NCBI RefSeq assembly: GCF_013426735.1
Contig: NZ_AP023272.1
Coordinates: 2,400,501 to 2,464,500, forward strand
DNA: 64,000 bases
Direction: 5' to 3'
Source of the DNA: Agrobacterium vitis
GTDB taxonomy: Bacteria > Pseudomonadota > Alphaproteobacteria > Rhizobiales > Rhizobiaceae
Below the pieces are notes generated by a model, which was given only the letters and a program-made list of their open reading frames with translations, did not search any database and was not told where the DNA came from. Numbering within the stretch: position 1 is the first letter of the stretch; the number at the start of each line of letters is the position of its first letter. This document shows, one piece after another, positions 17,845 to 26,716 of this stretch. The translations under genes and the position numbers were made by a program.

Positions 17845-18816
17845 TTGCCTGTGAAGACAATGCCCTTGCTCAGCCTTATCCCCATGCTTCTGCTCGCGCC
17901 CGGCATGGCCGACGCCGCCCCTGATGTGGTCGCCTCGATCAAGCCAGTCAATTCCATCGTCGCCGCGATCATGAAGGGTGCTGGCACGCCACATCTTCTG
18001 GTGGAAGGCGCAGGCTCCCCGCATGATTATAGCCTGAAGCCCTCCAAGGCCAAAGCACTGCAACAGGCCGATCTGATATTCTGGGTCGGGCCGGGGCTGG
18101 AAACCTTTCTCGACAAGCCGTTGGATGCGCTGGCAGGCAAGGCCAAAGTGGTGGCGCTGGCAGAGGCCAAGGGCGTGGAACTGCTGCCCTTGCGCGAGGG
18201 TGGGCCTTTCGAAGCCCATGACGATGGCGATGCGCACGAAGCCGGGCATGGACATGACCACGATAAAAACCACGGGCATGATCATGAAGACGAGCATGGC
18301 GCCCATGACATGCATATCTGGCTCGACCCTGATAATGCCAAGGCGATGGCCGCAGCCATAGCCGACGCCTTGAGCAACGAGGACAAGCCCAATGCAGCAC
18401 TTTATGCCGAAAATCTTGCCCGCTTCCAGGCGCAGGTGGATACCATGGATAAGCAGATTGCCGCCATGCTGGCCCCGGTCAAGGACAAGCCCTTCATCGT
18501 CTTTCATGACGCCTATCAATATTTTGAGCACCGCTACCATGTGACGGTTGCCGGTTCCGTCACAGTCAGCCCGGAAACGGCTCCTGGGGCCGAACGAGTG
18601 GCCGCCATCCACGCCAAGGTCAAATCCCTGGACGCGGCCTGCATTTTTGCCGAGCCGCAATTTGCGCCGAAATTGATCAAGGTAGTGTCGGAAGGCAGCA
18701 ATGCCCGCACCGGCACGCTCGACCCGCTTGGCACAGGGCTGGCCGATGGCCCTGACCTTTATCCCGCCCTGATGACGGACCTGGCAACCGCTATGACGAC
18801 CTGCCTGAATGGCTGA
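17845..18816 (+). CDS. znuA: Zinc ABC transporter periplasmic binding protein ZnuA
   Basis: Binds zinc in the periplasm and delivers it to ZnuBC. About 323 aa: signal peptide to about residue 24 (GMADA), then the cluster A-I fold. The likely zinc ligands are visible (SPHDYSLKPS, DMHIWLDP, VFHDAYQYFEHRY), with a histidine/aspartate-rich loop between (AGHGHDHDKNHGHDHED) that is typical of ZnuA. No ATG sits at a good distance from a ribosome site; TTG 17845 has GGAG six nt upstream. TTG 17833 and ATG 17860 are alternatives. Confidence 0.94.
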   Translation: MPVKTMPLLSLIPMLLLAPGMADAAPDVVASIKPVNSIVAAIMKGAGTPHLLVEGAGSPHDYSLKPSKAKALQQADLIFWVGPGLETFLDKPLDALAGKAKVVALAEAKGVELLPLREGGPFEAHDDGDAHEAGHGHDHDKNHGHDHEDEHGAHDMHIWLDPDNAKAMAAAIADALSNEDKPNAALYAENLARFQAQVDTMDKQIAAMLAPVKDKPFIVFHDAYQYFEHRYHVTVAGSVTVSPETAPGAERVAAIHAKVKSLDAACIFAEPQFAPKLIKVVSEGSNARTGTLDPLGTGLADGPDLYPALMTDLATAMTTCLNG

Positions 18817-18830
18817 CAGACGCTACAACC

Positions 18831-18859
18831 AAAAAGGCGAGCGCCCTGCTCGCCTTTTT
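18831..18859 (+). terminator. Rho-independent terminator after znuA
   Basis: Eleven-bp stem AAAAAGGCGAG (18831-18841) with CTCGCCTTTTT (18849-18859) around a seven-base loop. It ends in five T and, read the other way, also in T. It separates znuA from the GTPase gene. Confidence 0.85.
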
Positions 18860-18869
18860 CAGAACCATC

Positions 18870-18888
18870 AATGTAATGTTATTACATT
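18870..18888. promoter_or_regulatory. Zur box before the zinc GTPase gene
   Basis: Palindrome AATGTAAT-GTT-ATTACATT, ending 12 nt before the ATG and touching the ribosome-binding site AAGGAG. On the minus strand it contains the same 14-mer core as the znuA/znuC box. A repressor bound here would block transcription of the GTPase gene independently of znuA. Confidence 0.85.
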
Positions 18889-18900
18889 AAGGAGTTGAGG

Positions 18901-20115
18901 ATGGACAACAAGCTTCCCGTGACTGTGCTGTCCGGCTTTCTCGGTGCCGGCAAAACCACGGTTCTCAATCATATTCTTGGCAACCGGGCCGGGCTGAAGG
19001 TCGCGGTGATTGTCAATGACATGAGCGAGGTGAATATCGATGCCGCCCTGGTGCGTGATGGCGGTGCCAATCTGTCGCGCACCGACGAGCAATTGGTGGA
19101 AATGAGCAATGGCTGCATCTGCTGCACCCTGCGCGAAGACCTGCTGACGGAAGTGCGGCAACTGGCCGATTCAGGCCGGTTCGACTATCTGCTGATCGAG
19201 GCGACCGGCATTGCCGAACCACTGCCAATTGCCAGCACGTTTGAGTTTCGTGACGAAGACGGCAACAGCCTCTCCGACATCGCGCGGCTGGATACGATGG
19301 TAACGGTGGTCGATGCCGCCAACCTGTTGCGTGATTACAGTTCAAGCGACTTCCTCTCCGACCGGGGCGAAACGGCGGGCGAAGACGATAACCGCACGCT
19401 CGTTGACCTTCTGGTCGAACAGATCGAGTTTGCCGATGTGGTCGTCCTCAACAAGGCCGAAACCGCAGGACCTGCCCGGCTGGATGCAGCCCGCAAGATC
19501 ATCGTCGGCCTCAACCCGGATGCGCGGATCATTGAGACCGATTTCGGCCAGATCGAACCGAAGGACGTGCTGGGAACCGGGCGGTTCGACCTTGGCCGGG
19601 CGGAAACCCATCCTCTGTGGTTCAAGGAATTGCACGGCTTTAAGGACCATGTGCCTGAAACGGAAGAATATGGCATTCGCAGCTTTGTCTATCGCGCCCG
19701 CCGTCCCTTCGCTCCACTGAAATTCCAGGATTTCATTGACAGCGACTGGCCGGGCGTAATCCGCGCCAAGGGCTTTTTCTGGCTGGCCACCCGGCCACAT
19801 CATGTTGGAGAACTGAGCCAGGCCGGACCGATGGTGCGCACCGGGCGCATGGGCCTGTGGTGGGCCTCTGTACCCAAGCAACAATGGCCGCAGGACAAGG
19901 GCTTTCTCAATGCCATGAAACCCTATCTCGACCCGATCTGGAGTGATCGACGCCAGGAACTCGTATTTATCGGCGCAGATCCCATGGATGAAGCCGAAAT
20001 CCGCGTCCGGCTGGACGCTTGTCTGGTGCCTGCGGATCGCTTCACGCCCGGTGCTTGGCGCGACATGCAGGACCCGTTCCCCAACTGGGCGCCGCCGCAA
20101 TTTGCGGAGGCTTGA
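18901..20115 (+). CDS. COG0523/CobW-family GTPase, zinc-responsive (candidate zinc metallochaperone)
   Basis: 404 aa. G3E-type GTPase with P-loop [10 protein letters not shown], the metal-binding GCICC motif (CxCC) that defines COG0523, Walker B-like IEATGIAEP, and NKAE for guanine specificity. The C-terminal CobW domain (about residues 285-390) includes RAKGFFWLA. The Zur box directly upstream indicates derepression under zinc starvation, as for the YeiR/ZNG1-type proteins thought to deliver zinc to essential client enzymes. The client is unknown. The start ATG 18901 has AAGGAG six nt upstream; 18895 is out of the best spacing. Confidence 0.92.
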   Translation: MDNKLPVTVLSGFLGAGKTTVLNHILGNRAGLKVAVIVNDMSEVNIDAALVRDGGANLSRTDEQLVEMSNGCICCTLREDLLTEVRQLADSGRFDYLLIEATGIAEPLPIASTFEFRDEDGNSLSDIARLDTMVTVVDAANLLRDYSSSDFLSDRGETAGEDDNRTLVDLLVEQIEFADVVVLNKAETAGPARLDAARKIIVGLNPDARIIETDFGQIEPKDVLGTGRFDLGRAETHPLWFKELHGFKDHVPETEEYGIRSFVYRARRPFAPLKFQDFIDSDWPGVIRAKGFFWLATRPHHVGELSQAGPMVRTGRMGLWWASVPKQQWPQDKGFLNAMKPYLDPIWSDRRQELVFIGADPMDEAEIRVRLDACLVPADRFTPGAWRDMQDPFPNWAPPQFAEA

Positions 20116-20127
20116 GCCTGCTTCGGA

Positions 20128-20231
20128 CTAGAGTCTGTCAGGTTCAGATTGAACCAGACAGACTCTAGCTTCTCTTATTTTCGTTTGTCTTTTCGGGAAA
20201 ACCGGATTCCACTTTTCCCTGACAAACTCTA
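20128..20231. repeat. RIME-like intergenic repeat, copy B
   Basis: About 104 bp: left palindrome CTAGAGTCTGTCAGGTTC / GAACCAGACAGACTCTAG, then TTTTCGTTTGTCTTTTCGGG, AAAACCGGATTCCAC, TTTTCCCTGACAAACTCTAA. It lies between the convergent ends of the GTPase and ROK genes. Its right end supplies the ROK stop codon (TAG on the minus strand at 20229-20231). Confidence 0.92.
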
Positions 20232-21377
20232 AATGAAGTAGCGCATCTTGAGCGGCAGAAGCGCTGCACCAATGACTGCTGCATCTCCCTTCACTTCGCT
20301 GAGCACCAGTCGGGCCTCCTTTGGCCCGACGCCGTAACGATGAACCCGCTGCGAGGGCATCGGGCATCTTTCGATCATCATCGCGCCCAGTGCTGGCGGC
20401 AATTGGCCGCCGAAAACGATGGCCTGCGGATCGATCACGGCGATCAATACCGCCACCAGCCGCTCGACCTGTGGCATGGTTGCTTCCAGCCAAGCCTCCA
20501 CGCCTGGCCAACCTGGATCGAATGTCCGGTAAAGGGTATCGACGGAATCAATCTCGATGCCGTGGTCTTGAAGGCTCCGAAGCAAATATTGCAGGGCTGG
20601 ACGCCGAGGTGCCTCGGTCGGGTCGTAAATCCCTGATAATTCAGCGGCATTGCCATGGAATCCGTAAAACGGCTGACCATTGAGGATCAGTCCGCCACCG
20701 AAACCATAGTTGAACGACAGATAGGCAAAGGTCTGGCACCATCGCCCCACACCTTGCAAGCTTTCGCCGATAGCACCTGTGGTCCCATTGTTCTCCTGCC
20801 AGACGGGAAGCTGAAACGTCTGTTCAAGGATCGGGCGAAGATCCGTCAGCGACCAGTCCTGCAAGGGTTCCGGCGCATTGAATATCCGGTCATCGGCAAC
20901 AGAAAAGCCCGACATGGCAAATCCCAGCCCCAGCAGCCGCTCGCGCGGCAGATTATGGGCCTCAAGCATCTCATCCAGGGTCCGTGACAAGGCAGCAAGG
21001 GTGGCCTCACGGCTGAGCGGCAAGAGATTGAGTTTCTTCTGGCTAATCACGCCGCAGCTGAAATCCGCGAGGCAGATAATCGCCGAATCGGTGTTGATCG
21101 ATATGCCCAGCGACGCCACGGACTCCACCGCAAGCTCGATGGTCGGGCTCGGCTGGCCGCGTGCGCCCTTCAGCGGCGCGCCGGTGCGCAGCAAACCGCG
21201 CTCGATCAGCCCCTCAATCAACCGATGCACCGATTGCTGCGTCAGGTTGGTGTGGGTGGTGATCACTGAGCGGGCAATGGGTCCGTGGCGGCGGACGATG
21301 TCCAGAATCAGACGTTCGTTCTCGCTGGCAAGCGGGTTTCTGTCAAAGCGAGAGGGCTGTTTGGCTTGGGTCGTCAT
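20229..21377 (-). CDS. ROK-family transcriptional regulator
   Basis: 382 aa: an N-terminal winged helix-turn-helix (about residues 18-75, ENERLILDIVRRHGPIARSVIT and LTQQSVHRLIEGL) followed by a ROK sugar-kinase-like sensor domain. The ATP/sugar-binding features are partly kept (NNGTTGAIGE, GFGGGLILNG, FHGNAAELSG), but the usual ROK cysteine-rich zinc motif is not visible. It is divergent from a four-gene ABC importer with a GDPD gene and probably regulates it. The start ATG 21377 (MTTQAKQPSRFD) is preferred to 21419. The stop lies in the adjoining repeat. Confidence 0.9.
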   Translation of the reverse strand: MTTQAKQPSRFDRNPLASENERLILDIVRRHGPIARSVITTHTNLTQQSVHRLIEGLIERGLLRTGAPLKGARGQPSPTIELAVESVASLGISINTDSAIICLADFSCGVISQKKLNLLPLSREATLAALSRTLDEMLEAHNLPRERLLGLGFAMSGFSVADDRIFNAPEPLQDWSLTDLRPILEQTFQLPVWQENNGTTGAIGESLQGVGRWCQTFAYLSFNYGFGGGLILNGQPFYGFHGNAAELSGIYDPTEAPRRPALQYLLRSLQDHGIEIDSVDTLYRTFDPGWPGVEAWLEATMPQVERLVAVLIAVIDPQAIVFGGQLPPALGAMMIERCPMPSQRVHRYGVGPKEARLVLSEVKGDAAVIGAALLPLKMRYFI

Positions 21378-21515
21378 GGTTGAACATCTATCCGGCGTCT
21401 CGCGGTCAGGCAATCGCAACTCGACTGCGGAACCAAATTTCGTGGCCTGTCACAAATATTACACCCAAAGTGTATTACTACATCTGCAATTGATCCAGCT
21501 CTGATGGAGACCCCA

Positions 21516-22745
21516 ATGCAGATGAAATTCCTGGCCATCGCGGCCCTGACGCTCGCGGCTTCTGTCGCTCCGTGTTTGAGCGCCGAAACCAATATGAAAA
21601 ATCTTGATTTCGATCTCTCCAAGGTCACAAGGGAGAATTTCTACGACATCGTCGTTCCCGCCGCCAAAGCCGAGGGAGCGGTGACCATGTATAATTTTGC
21701 TGGCAGCTTCGCTGGCACCTGGAAAAAGCTGACCGACAGTTTCACCGCCAAGTACGGCATCAAGGTCGTCTATAGCGACGTCAACGGCGATCAGGCCAAC
21801 CAGCAGCTGATTGCCGTTCAGACGTCAGGGCAGGATGCGCCCGTCGATGCTTATTTCGCTGGCGGCGGCAGCTATCCGCTACTCTCGGCCAAAGGTGTCA
21901 TCGGTAAAATTCCACTGACGCAAATCCTGCCGAACATGGCAACCTATGATCCGGTCCTGGCGCAGACATTGTTCGGACGCCAGCATGGCGGCACTTTTCC
22001 ACTGGTGCATCTCAACCAAACGGCAATCGGCTATGACAGCGCCTTCGTCAAACCGAATGAGGTTCCCAAGAGTTTCGACGAACTGCTGGCCTGGGCGGAA
22101 AACCATCCCAAGCGCCTGGGCGTCACCTTGCCAGCCAAGGGCGGATCGGGTGGAGGCTTCATCTATTCCGTGGCGCTCAATTATCTGACTGGCGATTGCC
22201 GCACAGCCCTGACCGACTACAGCAAAACGCTTCAACAAGCTGAAGACTGGGCAATGACCTCCGAATGCCTGACACCTGTCTGGGACTATTACCGCCGCCT
22301 GCTGAAGGCTGCGGAACTGACCAATGGCAATGCCGATACGCTGAACCTGATCAACAACCAGCAGCTCTATATGGGGACGGTCTGGGAAGATCAGGTGATG
22401 AGCTTTCTCGGCAACAAGCAATTGCCCGAAACCTTCCGTCTGACGCTGCTGGAAAAGGGACAGGTCGGTTCCGGTGACGCGATGTTCGTCCCGGCCAATG
22501 CCAAGCATGTCGCCGCCGCCCTGCTGCTGATCGATATGGCCATGAGCAAGGAATTCCAGACCTTCAAGCTGGAAACCAAGGCATCGCGCTCGCCGCGCAC
22601 CGATATCACCAACGATCTGATCCCGGCTGCCCTACAGGATCATGTTCTGCCGAAAAGTGTCTATCCCCGCCTGTCGGTTCCAGCCTTCTGGGACATGTCA
22701 ACCGCCCTTGCCGAAGCGCTCGATGAGAAAGTCCTGAACCAGTAA
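21516..22745 (+). CDS. ABC transporter solute-binding protein (family 1, iron/spermidine/phosphonate-like fold)
   Basis: 409 aa, exported (signal peptide about 1-22, CLSAE). A type II periplasmic binding protein of the extracellular solute-binding family 1 group; YFAGGGSYPL, GTFPLVHLNQTAIGYDS and AWAENHPKRLGV resemble putative spermidine/putrescine- or phosphonate-type receptors. The substrate cannot be read directly. The linked phosphodiesterase suggests a glycerophosphodiester or related phosphate ester. ATG 21516 (MQMKFLAIAA) has GGAG seven nt upstream. First gene of a five-gene operon divergent from the ROK gene. Confidence 0.85.
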   Translation: MQMKFLAIAALTLAASVAPCLSAETNMKNLDFDLSKVTRENFYDIVVPAAKAEGAVTMYNFAGSFAGTWKKLTDSFTAKYGIKVVYSDVNGDQANQQLIAVQTSGQDAPVDAYFAGGGSYPLLSAKGVIGKIPLTQILPNMATYDPVLAQTLFGRQHGGTFPLVHLNQTAIGYDSAFVKPNEVPKSFDELLAWAENHPKRLGVTLPAKGGSGGGFIYSVALNYLTGDCRTALTDYSKTLQQAEDWAMTSECLTPVWDYYRRLLKAAELTNGNADTLNLINNQQLYMGTVWEDQVMSFLGNKQLPETFRLTLLEKGQVGSGDAMFVPANAKHVAAALLLIDMAMSKEFQTFKLETKASRSPRTDITNDLIPAALQDHVLPKSVYPRLSVPAFWDMSTALAEALDEKVLNQ

Positions 22746-22785
22746 TGCTGGAAAAGCCTGATACACGACGAACAGGGGCAAAGAC

Positions 22786-23826
22786 ATGAGCGAGCTAGAC
22801 ATCAACGATATCACCAAGGACTTCGGATCAGCCCGTGTCCTCCATCCGGTTTCGCTTACCGTCGAAAAGGGTGAATTTGTCACCATTCTCGGTCCCTCCG
22901 GCTGCGGAAAATCGACGCTGCTGCGCATTCTGATGGGCATCAGCGAGGCATCCAGCGGCGAAATCCGGCTGGCAGGCAAGCGGATTGACGAACTCGCGCC
23001 CGAAGCCCGCGATATCGCCATGGTGTTCCAGTCCTATGCGCTGTTTCCGCATATGTCGGTCGCCAAAAACCTTGGCTTTGGCCTGAAGATGAAGAATGTG
23101 CCAAAGGACGAGCGGGCGCGGCGCATCGCCCATGTATTGGAGATCTGCAATCTTGGCGCGTTGGTTGATCGTATGCCCCGGCAATTGTCCGGCGGCCAGC
23201 AGCAGCGCGTGGCGCTGGCCCGCGCCATTGTCATGCAGCCAAGTCTTTTGCTGTTTGACGAACCGCTGTCTAATCTCGATGCCAAGCTGCGTGACAGCCT
23301 GCGCCACGAGCTGGTCGAACTGCATCGCCGCATCGGCGCAACAAGCCTATACGTCACCCATGACCAGGCCGAGGCCATGGCGATGTCCGACCGGATCGTG
23401 GTGATGAACGGCGGTCAGGTTGTCGAAATCGGCACGCCGCTGGAGCTGTACCGGTCGCCAAAAGCGGCCTTTACAGCCAGCTTCCTCGGCCAGACCAATC
23501 TTCTCTCCGTCAAGGCGTCCGGCATGGATGCGCTGCTGCCCTGGGGCCAGAAAGTGGTGCTGGATCGTCCCGCTTTGGGCTCCATGCAGATTTCAGTCCG
23601 CCCGGAAAATATTGGCGTCGAGCGCGACGAGAGCGGATCGGCAATCGTTACCTCCGTCTCCTTCATGGGCGCCAATATTCTTTACACCGCCGATATTGGT
23701 GCCATCAGGGTCAAGATCAGCCAGTCGGGCGGCGGAACACCGATAGAAATGGGCAGCCGGGTTTCACTGACATTCCACGACACCGTGCATGTCCTTGAAG
23801 ACCAGCCGGTGATGGAGGCTGCGTGA
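22786..23826 (+). CDS. ABC transporter ATP-binding protein (PotA/UgpC type)
   Basis: 346 aa. Walker A GPSGCGKST, Q-loop MVFQSYALFPHMSV, signature LSGGQQQRVALARAI, Walker B LLLFDEPLSNLD, switch His THDQAEAMA. The C-terminal 100 residues form a TOBE-like regulatory domain (MQISVRPENIGVERD). Its stop overlaps the start of the first permease (TGATG), showing tight operon structure. Confidence 0.93.
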   Translation: MSELDINDITKDFGSARVLHPVSLTVEKGEFVTILGPSGCGKSTLLRILMGISEASSGEIRLAGKRIDELAPEARDIAMVFQSYALFPHMSVAKNLGFGLKMKNVPKDERARRIAHVLEICNLGALVDRMPRQLSGGQQQRVALARAIVMQPSLLLFDEPLSNLDAKLRDSLRHELVELHRRIGATSLYVTHDQAEAMAMSDRIVVMNGGQVVEIGTPLELYRSPKAAFTASFLGQTNLLSVKASGMDALLPWGQKVVLDRPALGSMQISVRPENIGVERDESGSAIVTSVSFMGANILYTADIGAIRVKISQSGGGTPIEMGSRVSLTFHDTVHVLEDQPVMEAA

Positions 23827-24680
23827 TGCGATCTCTGCTTCGCCGTCGCCCGGTTCAACTTTTCCTCCTGCTTCTGCCGGGGGTTGGCTACCTGCTATTC
23901 TTCTTCGGCCTGCCGCTGCTGTCGGCGCTGGTCGGCAGTTTCCGTCTGGAAGATGGCAGCTTTACGCTCAGCTGGTATCAGCGGATCTTTACACGGCCCT
24001 CCATGCTGCGCGGGCTGTCCACTTCAATCTATTACGGCGTCATGCCGGTTCTGGTGTCGCTGGCGCTGTCTGTGCCGCTGGCGCTTTTGCTGCGCAAAAG
24101 CTTTCTCGGACGCAAGCTATTCAGCGGGCTTTACAAGCTGCCGATGGCCGTTCCGAGCATTATCGTCGGGCTGATGATCATCGTCGTCTTCGAGCGCGGT
24201 GGCTTTTTCGACCGCCTGCTGGCACCACTCGGCTTTACCCTGCCAAAACTGGTCCGTGATGACCTGGGCGCGGGCGTCATCATCGCCAATTCCTGGAAGC
24301 AGATTCCATTCATGACGCTGATCATCACCAGCGCCTTTGCCGCCATTCCCGAAGATATCCGCTTTGCCGCCCGCACCCTTGGCGCGTCCCGGATTCGGAC
24401 ATTCTTGGCTGTAGACGTGCCGCTTGCCATGCCGGGCATTACCGCCGCCATTCTCCTGACCTTCATCGGCTCCATGGGCTCCTATGCCATTCCCGATATT
24501 GTCGGCCCCCCGACGGCGCGGCCACTCTCTGTCCTGATGGTGCAAGAGTTCAAACAGGGACGGTTCGAGCAGGTCTATGCGATGGGCATGGTGCTCAGCC
24601 TGTTCGCTGTCATCGTTCTCCTGACCTATTATGCCCTGACCAGCCGGATCGGTGCTGGCAATACGCGGGGGAATGCGTGA
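23826..24680 (+). CDS. ABC transporter permease, first subunit
   Basis: 284 aa with about six transmembrane helices. The EAA loop that contacts the ATPase is visible as DIRFAARTLGASRIRTFLAV followed by PLAMPGI. It starts in a TGATG overlap with the ATPase gene and ends in the same kind of overlap with the second permease, so the two permeases should be made in equal amounts and form a heterodimer. Confidence 0.92.
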   Translation: MRSLLRRRPVQLFLLLLPGVGYLLFFFGLPLLSALVGSFRLEDGSFTLSWYQRIFTRPSMLRGLSTSIYYGVMPVLVSLALSVPLALLLRKSFLGRKLFSGLYKLPMAVPSIIVGLMIIVVFERGGFFDRLLAPLGFTLPKLVRDDLGAGVIIANSWKQIPFMTLIITSAFAAIPEDIRFAARTLGASRIRTFLAVDVPLAMPGITAAILLTFIGSMGSYAIPDIVGPPTARPLSVLMVQEFKQGRFEQVYAMGMVLSLFAVIVLLTYYALTSRIGAGNTRGNA

Positions 24681-25543
24681 TGGCTGTTCTTGAGCTCGCC
24701 CCACCTGTTACAGCACGACGCCGCATGTTCCGGCCCGAAGACCGCATTCTCGTTACTATTGGTTTGTTCGGTTCGCTAGCCCTTGCCATCGCCCTGCCGC
24801 TCGCCCTGATGTTTATCTGGAGCATTGCTGATGGCTGGCAGCCGCCGCATGTGCTGCCGCAGGTCTATACGGCCAGCCGCTGGGCCAGCGTGCTCAGCGA
24901 TCAGGGATTGATCCAGGCCATGGCCACCAGCCTTGCCATTGCCTTCACGGTCACGTTCGCAACGGCAATCATCGCCTTGCCGACGGCCTGGGCCATGGCC
25001 CGTTTTCCCTTCCGGCTGAAACGGTTGGTGGAGATCTTCATTCTCGCGCCAGTCATCATTCCCGGCCTGGTGGTCGCGGTCGGCATCGGACAGGTGTTCC
25101 TGGCGCTGGGCCTTGCCTATTCGGTGGCTGGCGTCATCATTGTCCAGATCGTCGGCACCCTGCCGCTGATGATCCGGCTGATGACCGCAACGCTTGAGAC
25201 CATTCCCGACGAGCTGATCCATGCGGCCCGCTCGCTCGGGGCCGGAACAGTTGGCATTGTCGCGCATATCATCCTGCCGCTGGCCGTACCCGGCCTGCTG
25301 GCGGGCGGGTTGATGTCCTTCATCGGCAGTTTTGAGGAATTCGACAAATCCTTCATTGTCGGCGCGCCTGTAGTCCAGACCCTGCCGATCAAGCTTTACA
25401 TGTATCTCGACCCCTATTCGATGCAGCTACCGCTGGCCGCCATCGTTTCCTTCATCCTGCTTTTGCCAGCCCTCATCGTCTTCATCATCGCCGGTCGCAT
25501 CCTGCGCGACGACCTGATGGCGGCAGGCATGGGCAAGATCTGA
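24680..25543 (+). CDS. ABC transporter permease, second subunit
   Basis: 287 aa, six predicted helices after a 30-residue cytosolic N-terminus. The EAA loop is DELIHAARSLGAGTVGIVAH followed by LPLAVPGLLAG. It overlaps the first permease gene by one base pair (TGATG). The GDPD gene begins 36 nt downstream on the same strand. Confidence 0.92.
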   Translation: MAVLELAPPVTARRRMFRPEDRILVTIGLFGSLALAIALPLALMFIWSIADGWQPPHVLPQVYTASRWASVLSDQGLIQAMATSLAIAFTVTFATAIIALPTAWAMARFPFRLKRLVEIFILAPVIIPGLVVAVGIGQVFLALGLAYSVAGVIIVQIVGTLPLMIRLMTATLETIPDELIHAARSLGAGTVGIVAHIILPLAVPGLLAGGLMSFIGSFEEFDKSFIVGAPVVQTLPIKLYMYLDPYSMQLPLAAIVSFILLLPALIVFIIAGRILRDDLMAAGMGKI

Positions 25544-25579
25544 TTTCTCCCAAACCCGTAACAGCCGAAAGTCCAATCC

Positions 25580-26461
25580 ATGCCTGTCCAGAATTCTCCG
25601 CTTGCGCACCAGTCCGAGACCACCCGTCCTTGCTCGATTGCCGAAATGGCATCGCGCACCAATCCCACCATTCTGACCATCGCCCATCGCGGCCTGTGGA
25701 AGAGCACGGCGGAAAACTCGCTGGCCTCGATCCGGGCAGCAATTGCCCAAGGCGTGGATATGGTCGAAATCGACACCCAGTCCAGCGCCGATGGCCATCT
25801 TGTGGTTATTCACGATGCGACCCTGGACAGAACAACGACCGGCAGCGGCACGGTCAGCGAATTGCCATTCGATGTCATCCGTCGGGCAAAGTTGCGCAGC
25901 GGCGCGGGTGGCCCGGAGGCTGATATAACGGAGGAATGCGTTCCGACACTGGAGGAAATTCTTGAAGAGGCTCGCGGTCGGATTACCGTCAATATCGACA
26001 CGAAGTTCACCCGTGATCTGCCGCAGGTGATGGAAACAGTGCTGCGGATGAACATTGCCGATCAGGTTCTGGTCAAGACCGACATCGATCCAGACGCTGA
26101 CCATTTCACCATTATCGATGCCGACTGGTTCGGTAAGATTCCGCATATGCCGATGTTTCCCGTACGTCGGGGCCGGTTTGCCGAAGACCTGCGCCGCATC
26201 GAGAGCCTCAAGGCGCCGATGATCGAAGTGAAATTCACGGATCTCGCCGATATCGCCCATGCTCGCGCCGAACTGGAGCGTCAAAACATCCGCGTCTGGA
26301 TCAACACGCTCGACGTCTCTCATTGCCTCGATTTCAACGATACCCGCGCCCTTTCCGATCCAGACGGCGTTTGGACCGTGCTGGCAGATGCAGGCGTCGG
26401 CGCCATCCAGACCGACGAGGTCGATGCATTCAAGGCTTGGCTGCACACCAGACAGGCGTAG
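25580..26461 (+). CDS. Glycerophosphodiester phosphodiesterase
   Basis: 293 aa TIM-barrel enzyme of the GDPD family, which hydrolyses glycerophosphodiesters to glycerol-3-phosphate and an alcohol. Catalytic and metal residues are in place: AHRGLW (His and Arg), TAENSLAS, DMVEIDTQSSADGHLV (Glu and Asp) and VIHDATLDRTTTG (second His). There is no signal peptide, so it acts in the cytoplasm on imported substrate. As last gene of the ABC operon, it ties the importer to phosphodiester breakdown. Confidence 0.92.
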   Translation: MPVQNSPLAHQSETTRPCSIAEMASRTNPTILTIAHRGLWKSTAENSLASIRAAIAQGVDMVEIDTQSSADGHLVVIHDATLDRTTTGSGTVSELPFDVIRRAKLRSGAGGPEADITEECVPTLEEILEEARGRITVNIDTKFTRDLPQVMETVLRMNIADQVLVKTDIDPDADHFTIIDADWFGKIPHMPMFPVRRGRFAEDLRRIESLKAPMIEVKFTDLADIAHARAELERQNIRVWINTLDVSHCLDFNDTRALSDPDGVWTVLADAGVGAIQTDEVDAFKAWLHTRQA

Positions 26462-26462
26462 G

Positions 26463-26509
26463 ACAGAGCATCGGACCGAAATTTAAGAACAGGTTTTCGG
26501 TCCAATGCA
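26463..26509. repeat. Short RIME-like repeat (second family)
   Basis: CAGAGCATCGGACCGAAA and ACAGGTTTTCGGTCCAATGC form a partial inverted pair directly after the GDPD stop. The same agagcatcggacc and ggttttcgg pieces occur at 5249, 40476 and 48578. Confidence 0.55.
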
Positions 26510-26542
26510 GTAATTTGAGGTTCGGTGCTATCAACTCGGTCT

Positions 26543-26599
26543 CTTCTCCCCTGCGGGGAGAAGGTGGCGGCAGCCGGATGAGGGGGTGGCGAAGCCCCG
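26543..26599. repeat. REP-like palindromic element
   Basis: Perfect 9-bp inverted repeat CTTCTCCCC-TGC-GGGGAGAAG (26543-26563), followed by GTGGCGGCAGCCGGATGAGG and GGGTGGCGAAGCCCC. The combination of these blocks is very common between genes in rhizobial and other alphaproteobacterial genomes, from memory. Only one copy is in this window. Confidence 0.75.
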
Positions 26600-26655
26600 A
26601 AATCTTTGCGTCGTGCACTGTGATTTCGGTTTTCTGTACGATGATCCAGAAATAG

Positions 26656-26690
26656 AAACGCCGTGCGTCCAATCTGGATGCATGGCGTTT
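26656..26690 (-). terminator. Long hairpin between convergent genes, probable terminator
   Basis: A 16-bp stem with two G-T pairs (AAACGCCGTGCGTCCA with TGGATGCATGGCGTTT) around a three-base loop. It lies 26 nt beyond the stop of the esterase-like gene. T tracts are weak on both sides (CGTTTCTATTTC on the minus strand), so termination is likely but not certain. Confidence 0.55.
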
Positions 26691-26716
26691 TACTGTAGAG
26701 CAATTCTGAACGTAAA

